From Apiosordaria backusii (lineage: Eukaryota; Ascomycota; Sordariomycetes; Sordariales; Lasiosphaeriaceae): 64,000 bases of DNA. Shown piece after piece: positions 57,928 through 64,000 of the stretch. Below the pieces are notes generated by a model. The model had not been told where the DNA came from, did not search any database, and worked only from the letters and a program-made list of their open reading frames with translations. The stretch is from positions 1,922,001 to 1,986,000 of the forward strand of contig JAUKTV010000001.1 of assembly GCA_030549205.1 (NCBI GenBank). The letters run 5' to 3'. Within the stretch, counting starts at the first letter, position 1. Each line of letters opens with the position of its first letter. Position numbers and translations under genes: made by a program.

Positions 57928-59048
57928 ATGGCTGACCAAGACATACTCGAACGCGTTGAGTTGCTCTCTCTCGACGCTGACAAAGCTTCGCTGCCGTGGG
58001 ATCTCGAGCCCAGCAACAACCCCACACCAACCCAACAACAGACAAGCATAACCCACAATAACTACGACAAGTTTCATTACTTCTTCGACCTGCCCTAGAA
58101 ATCCGCGAACAAATCATCGAACACATCTGCTACCACCCGAGAGAGATCTTTGTTCGCGAGGAGGTATACGTTACCACACAACCCATCGCCGAACCAACGT
58201 CTTGGGATTCCTACAAGCCGCCCGCGGCAGGCCCGCCTGTTAACCTGATGCTCGCATGTGCGGAGTTTTACAGAATTGCAAGTGAAATCTACTACGGGAG
58301 GAATACGTTCCATCTTCGACTGAACAACAACCCGCTGAGGTACAAGGTCATAGGCGTCGACGAACATGGCAATCCAAAGCACGTCGCGGAGCTCGGGAAG
58401 GTGGGCCAACTTTTGCTGGGAAGATCTACTTTGAAAAGTGCTGGCGGTATGGAATCAAGCGAAAGCCCAAGGCTGAGGTTGCGACACGTCGTCGTTCGCC
58501 TTCAGCGGTTTGGCGGCGCTTACATTGAGAATGAGTTCATACCTGCGCTGGGCTACTTGGTACTCAATGGAAGACTCCAGCAGCTTGAGGTTGAGCTATT
58601 GGCGGCGCCTGTAAGAGTGAGCTGGCTATCACCACAAGATATAGTGTACTATCCGGGATATACACCCAGACCAGCGCCCCCACCATCGCCGCCATCGCCG
58701 CCATCGCCCCCTATGCGGAGTATGAAAGATCTGAGTGGAAACCCGGTGATGAAAGCCCTCCTGGTGGTTCTGATGGACCCCGACCTGGTGAAGGCGTCGA
58801 TGAGAGTAGAGAAGAATGATTCCCCTTCTGTTTGGTGCCAGTGTAGCCCTTGGCGGGAGAGGTCTGAAGATACGCCGCCGATGTGCGTTTTGAAGCACCT
58901 ACCTGGCGAAAATCGTTGCAGGCGTCAATTTCACTACCTCCACCAGGATTATTGGGCAGAAGTCGACATTCCAAAGCTGGTTCAGGCATGCGGCATCGAC
59001 TCGGCCGAGTTCAATCAAAAAGGTCGAGGCCCCAGATCCCTTCGCTGA
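57928..59048 (+). pseudogene. Fungal F-box-like protein gene with a one-base frame break
   Basis: Starts MADQDILERVELLSLDADKA and runs to a stop at 58096-58098 right after FHYFFDLP. Read with one more C in the CCC run at 58093-58095, it continues in the downstream frame as LEIREQIIEHICYHPREIFV to the stop at 59046, 373 residues in all. FFDLPLEIREQIIEHI fits the start of the F-box-like domains common in large fungal families (LPxEIRxxIxxY). Later come RLRHVVVRLQRFGGAYIENE, a Pro/Ser low-complexity stretch (APPPSPPSPPSPP) and a basic/acidic C-terminus. In this family the N-terminal box would recruit a Skp1-Cullin ligase; here that is inference. A true pseudogene, an indel allele, or an assembly error are all possible. 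Confidence 0.6.
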
Positions 59049-59242
59049 GCCTCGGGAACCGTGATGAGCTTCGGCATTCAGCGCGAAGGACAGGAGACAT
59101 TCCCGGGCTGCCAAGAGTTGCGTGCTTTCGCCAAGACGGGCCAGTGCCGTTGATCAAGATCTGCCGAGGCGCCGCCGAGAAAGAAGGGATCTGAGATCGG
59201 TGAGAAATCCCAGGGGTTGTTCTGATGAATACCTGGCATAAA

Positions 59243-59400
59243 TTTTGAGATCGTTTGTGTTTTTGAGATCGGTTGTGCTTTTGAGATCGTTTTGTGTTTT
59301 TGAGTTCGTTTGTGTTTTTAAGATCGTTTGTGTTTTTGGAGATCGTTTGTGTTTTTGGAGATCCGTTTTTGAGATAGTTTGTTTGAGATAGTTTGTGTAT
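59243..59400. repeat. 19-20-bp tandem repeat
   Basis: About eight copies of TTTTTGAGATCGTTTGTGT with small indels, downstream of the F-box-like gene. Copies diverge toward the right end, where the unit shortens to GAGATAGTTTGT. Confidence 0.85.
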
Positions 59401-61385
59401 TTAAAACAGTCATGTGGTTTCCTAACATCAGCCGCCTCCTATGATCACCATACTCGTCATCCGAGTCAAGCAGTCACGATACGGTGGCACAATAAGAGTA
59501 CAAGATGGCGACCACAGCGGAAGGGTCCTATGGATAAGTGCAGCTTGTGAGAGCATGCTCACATGGCACACAGCAGATCCCAGAGATAAGCAATATGTGG
59601 CGATTATTACCTTTTCTTCATCACTTTTCGCTCCACTACATACACCATCTTCTCCAGTCTGCACAGTACTTATAGTTAATCCGACACTCTTGAACCCCTC
59701 GCCAAGACCAACGTCAATCTGACGATAATGGGCAATTCGTTTGTCAATGAAAACCCGTCCCTTCTCCACGAAACTGCGGCATCATAATTTACCCCCTTTT
59801 CTCTCCAGAATGCCATCTTGCACACATCTTCGGCCTTTCTTTTCAGGTTTCCCAAGTGCCATGTAGCGATCTGCCCCCGGCCGTCTTGGCTTGCATAACA
59901 CTACATGCCTGCAAAGAGCTTCTTCTGACCCTCCCTCTCTCTCTTGCACTTTCTTTATGGATATCGATCGAAGAATCAAAATTATAAAACATTTCGGAAA
60001 GACAGCTCCGTTTTGTCTTGGGTTTTTTTTGTCCTCTTTCGGCATCATTCATCATCATCATCGTCATCATCCCCCACCATCATCATTGTACCCCCACGCC
60101 TCCTCCTCCTGCGACGCCAACCCCCATACCCCGTATTCCCCCCAGAAGAACACCAAGAAACCATCAGGTAATAGTGCCTCACTTAAACGAGTCAAAGTAG
60201 CATAGCGAGCCTTGTCAATCGCTCGCTTCCAATATTTTTGGAGCTGGGCTGGGAGGGGAAATGGGGACAAGGCTTACCTGTCCAACACAGCTCTCTAACC
60301 TCCGCATTTTTTTGTGCTTGCGTAGCGCGGGATGTCCGGGGGAGGGAGGGAATCCATGAAGGCTGAACATATGCAAAGGAAGCTCCGGAAGAGAGAGAGT
60401 CAAGCCAAGCCAAGCCCAACAGACAACTCACCTCCAAGGCTGTGTCTCTCTCTCTGATGCAGGATTGCGGATGTAGGATCCAACTCCCCGACATATCCGC
60501 TTCTCTCAGTCGTCCTCAACAGAAAACACCAACCAATCCGGTCTTCTGGGGCTGTGTGTAGCTTACATGTTGCCATCAACAACAACAAAACTCCTCCTTT
60601 TGGGCATCATCACTGGTTAGGTTTTCCCCTTCACGCCACCACCACACATATCACACACATAAAAAAGCAACAAAAAAGCTTGATATTCCACCACATCTCA
60701 CTGACACTACTGCACCTCCTTCCCCCATCTCAACCAGTAACAACCACCCCCTTCCGCAATCCCCGCCCTAAAAAGATGCATGATGCATAAGATCTTGCCA
60801 AGAAAAAAATCCCTCCCTTTCCCTCCCTTCAAACCCCCTGGTCGTACTCTGAATGATCCATCCCACCCTTCTCGGAATTGGGATTATCAATCTCCTGCCA
60901 TTCCTTTCGTCCATCTGTCCCCTCCCAACCAACACACAGAAGGACCCTCGTCAAGAGCCAAGACGGAGACAGGAGATGATGGTGGTTGGTAGCTCAAAAG
61001 GACCCAGCATCAAGAGATGATAGCACAGAATATGTCATGTGTGATGGTGATAAAGTGATGCGTGTAACTTTTTGGCATTTTGTTTTGAAGGACTTCCTAA
61101 GCACCTTTCCCACCCAAACCCACCAACAACCTAAGGGTATGTTGAACGCTGAAAAAAATAAAAAATTGATGTGAATCCTCCCATGAAAAAGACATTGTCA
61201 AATTTGCCCGCTTGCCTTTGCTTTCCCATAGATAAATCGATAAAAAAATGCTGCCAACTGAACTCCTCGCTTTTTTTGCTTTCGTGCTCAAAATCTCGTC
61301 ATGAGAATAAAAAGAAAAAAGTCGTAATAATGGATTAAAACCGGTAAAAAGAGAGAAGATTACTTTGAGGGTAGAAAAAAAGCTT
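59401..61385. other. Intergenic, low-complexity patches only
   Basis: Open frames on both strands but none convincing. A CAT/ATC-rich microsatellite lies at about 60045-60090. C- and A-rich low-complexity DNA runs on to 60780. Confidence 0.4.
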
Positions 61386-61739
61386 TTACTCCTCAACAGC
61401 AACCTCATAAAAGTCCTCCTTGACTCCGTCCTGGTGCTCGCCCCAGTGGACGGGTCCCAGCTTCAAGAAGCGGAACTTGGAAGCGTCCGAGCTCAGGCTC
61501 GAGGCGCGGCGCTTTTGCTCATCTTGCTGTTGTTGGACAACAGGAACCGCAGCGAGAGCCTCGGCTGTGAGGGGAGCGGGAGTGGCTTCCTGCTTCTGCT
61601 GGTTGCGGGGGTAGGACTCCGAGGTGGAGGGGGCGAGGGACAAGAAGGTGGAGGGACGGCGGAAGGAGCCTTCGGGGCGGAACTCTTGGGCTTGCTCGGA
61701 GAGCTGGCGGAGTTGCTCTGGGGTGAGGGGGGAAGACAT
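61386..61739 (-). CDS. Small conserved fungal protein of unknown function
   Basis: Single exon, 117 residues, start MSSPLTPEQLRQLSEQ at 61739. An ATG 28 codons upstream is in frame, but the extra part is Lys/Thr-rich leader. The N-terminal part is helical (LTPEQLRQLSEQAQEF), followed by GSFRRPSTFLSLAPSTSESY, a Gln/Ala-rich middle, then DASKFRFLKLGPVHWGEHQDG and an acidic end (EDFYEVAVEE). The two ends look conserved and the centre low-complexity, a layout common in small fungal stress- or growth-phase proteins. No signal peptide or membrane segment. A long leader with an AG repeat (61903-61919) precedes it. No function is claimed. Confidence 0.72.
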   Translation of the reverse strand: MSSPLTPEQLRQLSEQAQEFRPEGSFRRPSTFLSLAPSTSESYPRNQQKQEATPAPLTAEALAAVPVVQQQQDEQKRRASSLSSDASKFRFLKLGPVHWGEHQDGVKEDFYEVAVEE

Positions 61740-63769
61740 TGTGGTTTTTTTTGTCTTGTGTAGGTTTTTTGTGTGAGAGAGAGAAGTGCGTGTGAGGTTT
61801 TTGGTGGTTCTTGTAATTTTCAAGTGTGTGGGTGGGAGATGATGATAGTGAGAGACCAGCGTCAGTAAACTTTGGAGTACTTTGAGAAGAGAAGTTGAAT
61901 GAAGAGAGAGAGAGAGAGAAAAGAAGAAGAGGAAGACGGCAGAGCAGGAGAGAGTTTATATGCTCAGATCTGAGGACCCTGTCTGTCTATCAGTCCAACG
62001 GCAACGGACATGTCGGTGCTTACGGATTGCGAGCTCCATGGAGCTCCTCTCAGCTTCCCCTGCTTGGCAACTTCCTGAGACCCTTTGGTTTCTTTGTGCT
62101 CCGCAAATGTGTTCACATGAGCCTAGAGGGGACCTTGTTCCCAATCCCGCAATTCCAGGCGGCACTCCCGCGCACCACCACCAAGTACCCGTTTCACAGC
62201 GACGTATGATCAAAAAGTTGGCGGGGCGCCCCTGCCATGATTGGACTCGATTGTGCTCGACTAAGAAGGAGGAGTCGAGCAAATCTCGGCGCGAGTGGGT
62301 GCCGCACGTGGGGACGCAATTGGCTTGAGCTGTGCTGAGCGAGACCGAGGGGGCAATGCCTCTGTTAACCGCGCTGGCCGGCGCATGCAATTGACATGTG
62401 TTGTTGGCATGTGTTCTAGCTCCAGGGAATCACAGAATGGTGGAATGATGTCGAGACAGGACAAAATAGACTTTGTTACAATGTGGAGCTCTTCCTCGCG
62501 GCTCTTCTGCTCGTGTGCCTGCTTCTACCGGGGACAGCCTCCATTGACGTTGAGCTTTCGCCCGTTTGATTGGTGCCGTTCGCCGCCGACGAAGATATTT
62601 CGGAAGGGGATTACAGCTGTCACTTGATCTGGGCGATGCTTGGAATCTGGGGAATTGCGGGGCGCGGGAAGCCCTAAATGCCCCGTGCTGCCCCAGACCA
62701 CGCGAGCCCAGGGTCTCGACTCCCGTTTGGCCCCGAGATACACCTTGTTCGGTAACAGCGATGAAATCTCTATGACGCATGCTTGCAATCATGCCACAAT
62801 GAATGCTCCAAGATCCCAAGAAAAACAGAAGCCGCGGATCTGCTTGTTGGCTTGACTGGCAAGCATGACCACCGAGACTAACCGCTAAAAGTTCATGATC
62901 GCTATCGGTGGCTGCTGCTCAACAGCCAATCGCTCTCGGGTCCGACGGGGATAAGAATGTTAACGGCGCAGCCCGAGCTCGATGCCAGACATGTTTCAAC
63001 AATGGCATTTGAGCTTCAGCCACCGCAGGCAGCTGGAGCCACAGCTATAAGGTGAGAGAAACAAAGCTCATCCAGGCACTGAGACTTGAAATTGATGCCA
63101 AGCCCACCAGAAGACCTGGTCTGTTGACAAGTTGGGCACATCAACAGTCTCTGAAGAAGACCACCTCGGGCCACTTGACGAAGGGTGTTAATCAGACCAA
63201 ACATGAGCTAGACGAGGATGACTCACAACCAAAGAGGCCAGGAAGCTTCTGATATCAATTGTCCACTGAATGAAATCATGCGGTCACCTTCCTATGATCG
63301 GGATAATGTGAATTGTAACTTACTGGCTAGTGTGTGCAGATCAAAGACGATGGGAGGATGATGTCGCCAAAGCTCGTGTTGGATTTTGCATAGAAAAATG
63401 TCTCTGATTTATGAGGTCAAGACACCGAAAAGTGAATGGGCAGGTTGTGGGTTTCCCTGACTGGGATCCAGGAGCAAAGTTGCCGAGCCGTTGCCTTTGT
63501 CGTTGAGAGCATAGGATGTTGACCGTCAGTCTCAAGACTGCAAGGTGGACTGTCAGGGAAGCGGTTTGAGTGTAAGTTGCTCAACTGTGGCTGTCGAGAA
63601 CGAGAAGAGTCTTGCTGAAGTTTGCCTTTCTGCAGATATTGGCGAGAAATAGTAGCCCCCAGACACATGCTCCCGTGACCAATGCCCTCATGCAGGTCTT
63701 CCATGGCTACGGGCCGATGCGTCAGTGAGCTCCGCCAGGGAAATAAGTAATGTCATTGTTCTGACTGGC
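61740..63769. other. Intergenic / promoter region
   Basis: Long 5' flank of the minus-strand small protein, including an AG-dinucleotide run (61903-61919). Open frames on both strands are short and featureless. No gene is supported until the partial gene at the right edge. Confidence 0.4.
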
Positions 63770-64000
63770 TCAAGAAACGATAATCTTGTGTTGGTCAACC
63801 AACACAGCTGCCGATGGTATGCTAGTGGTGTCGTGCGCGCTTGTTAGCTCACGGTACTCGCAAGACGAACAAACCACCGACCGAGGAAAGACATCCCGTA
63901 TGTACTTCGAAGTTGTGTCGAGGAACCAGAAGAGTACTTACCTTGCTTGCTCAGCACGGTGACGGCTAATCTCGAACTTTCTCGGTCCTTGTGTGTGACC
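63770..64000 (-). CDS. 3' end of an unidentified gene (runs off the right edge)
   Basis: On the minus strand the edge sequence is open as HTQGPRKFEISRHRAEQA and meets a donor AAG|GTAAGT at 63941. An intron 63822-63941 with a GCTAAC branch point and a TAG acceptor leads to an in-frame end IPSAAVLVDQHKIIVS and a stop at 63770-63772. Strong donor, branch and acceptor plus an open joined frame support a real terminal exon pair. The protein cannot be identified from ~37 residues. Confidence 0.4.

Noticed and set aside
1..64000. Prokaryotic-type systems (CRISPR, operons, phage, IS elements) and biosynthetic or defence clusters
   Set aside because: All genes are intron-bearing fungal singletons, mostly housekeeping; the two oxygenases are not accompanied by a synthase, P450 or transporter cluster.

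Overview
This window is nuclear DNA from a filamentous ascomycete, most probably a Sordariomycete of the Neurospora/Podospora type. The evidence is short spliceosomal introns (about 50-120 nt) with GTANGT-like donors and CTAAC/CTGAC branch points, TATA boxes 100-170 nt upstream of several starts, no operons, and proteins that look like Sordariales orthologues (L-arabinitol 4-dehydrogenase, PEX2/CAR1, Ssb-type Hsp70, Fab1). I found no tRNA, rRNA, CRISPR array, IS element or intact transposon.

Layout. 0-4 kb: gene-poor, with a frameshifted secreted-protein gene (2.1-2.8 kb, -) and a 13-bp minisatellite. 4-16.3 kb: RPB10 (-) and the U3 processome WD40 protein UTP17/NAN1 (+) share a divergent promoter. 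They are followed by an isopenicillin-N-synthase-like 2OG oxygenase (+), a ZNF706-like small zinc-finger protein (-), an HhH-motif protein (+), a DUF1479 oxygenase (+) and a BAP31/YET ER protein (-). 17.9-26.1 kb: a tiny cysteine-containing secreted peptide (+), L-arabinitol 4-dehydrogenase (+), ATP synthase subunit g (+) and a polytopic membrane protein with a myristoylation signal (-). 27.1-35.2 kb: peroxin PEX2 (-), a 3-hydroxyacyl-CoA dehydrogenase fused to a YWTD beta-propeller (+) and a Kap120/importin-11 karyopherin (+). 36.5-46.9 kb: the giant PI3P 5-kinase FAB1 (-) and a low-complexity protein with internal duplications (+). 47.1-55.3 kb: a BolA-like protein (-), an acyl/malonyl-CoA synthetase (+), eIF4E (-) and the ribosome-associated Hsp70 Ssb (+). 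55.3-64 kb: a repeat-rich, gene-poor accessory stretch with a heptapeptide-repeat relic (-), an F-box-like gene (+), a 19-bp repeat, a small conserved protein (-) and the 3' end of a gene running off the right edge (-).

Functional themes are housekeeping: transcription and ribosome biogenesis (RPB10, UTP17), translation and nascent-chain folding (eIF4E, Ssb), peroxisomal and CoA-ester metabolism (PEX2, the dehydrogenase fusion, the acyl-CoA synthetase), endomembrane function (FAB1, BAP31), nuclear transport (Kap120) and pentose catabolism (LAD). Neighbours are not obviously co-functional, except for two divergent pairs: RPB10/UTP17 and eIF4E/Ssb.

The most important technical observation is that five separate reading frames (about 2.7, 27.26, 49.99, 56.15 and 58.09 kb) are each broken by what looks like one missing base in or beside a mononucleotide run. 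At two of them (PEX2, acyl-CoA synthetase) the protein is a well-conserved housekeeping enzyme, so base-call errors in the assembly are a serious alternative to real pseudogenes. The most interesting biology is the dehydrogenase/YWTD fusion, the possible telomere-protein-like duplicated protein, the myristoylated membrane protein, and the small secreted peptide.
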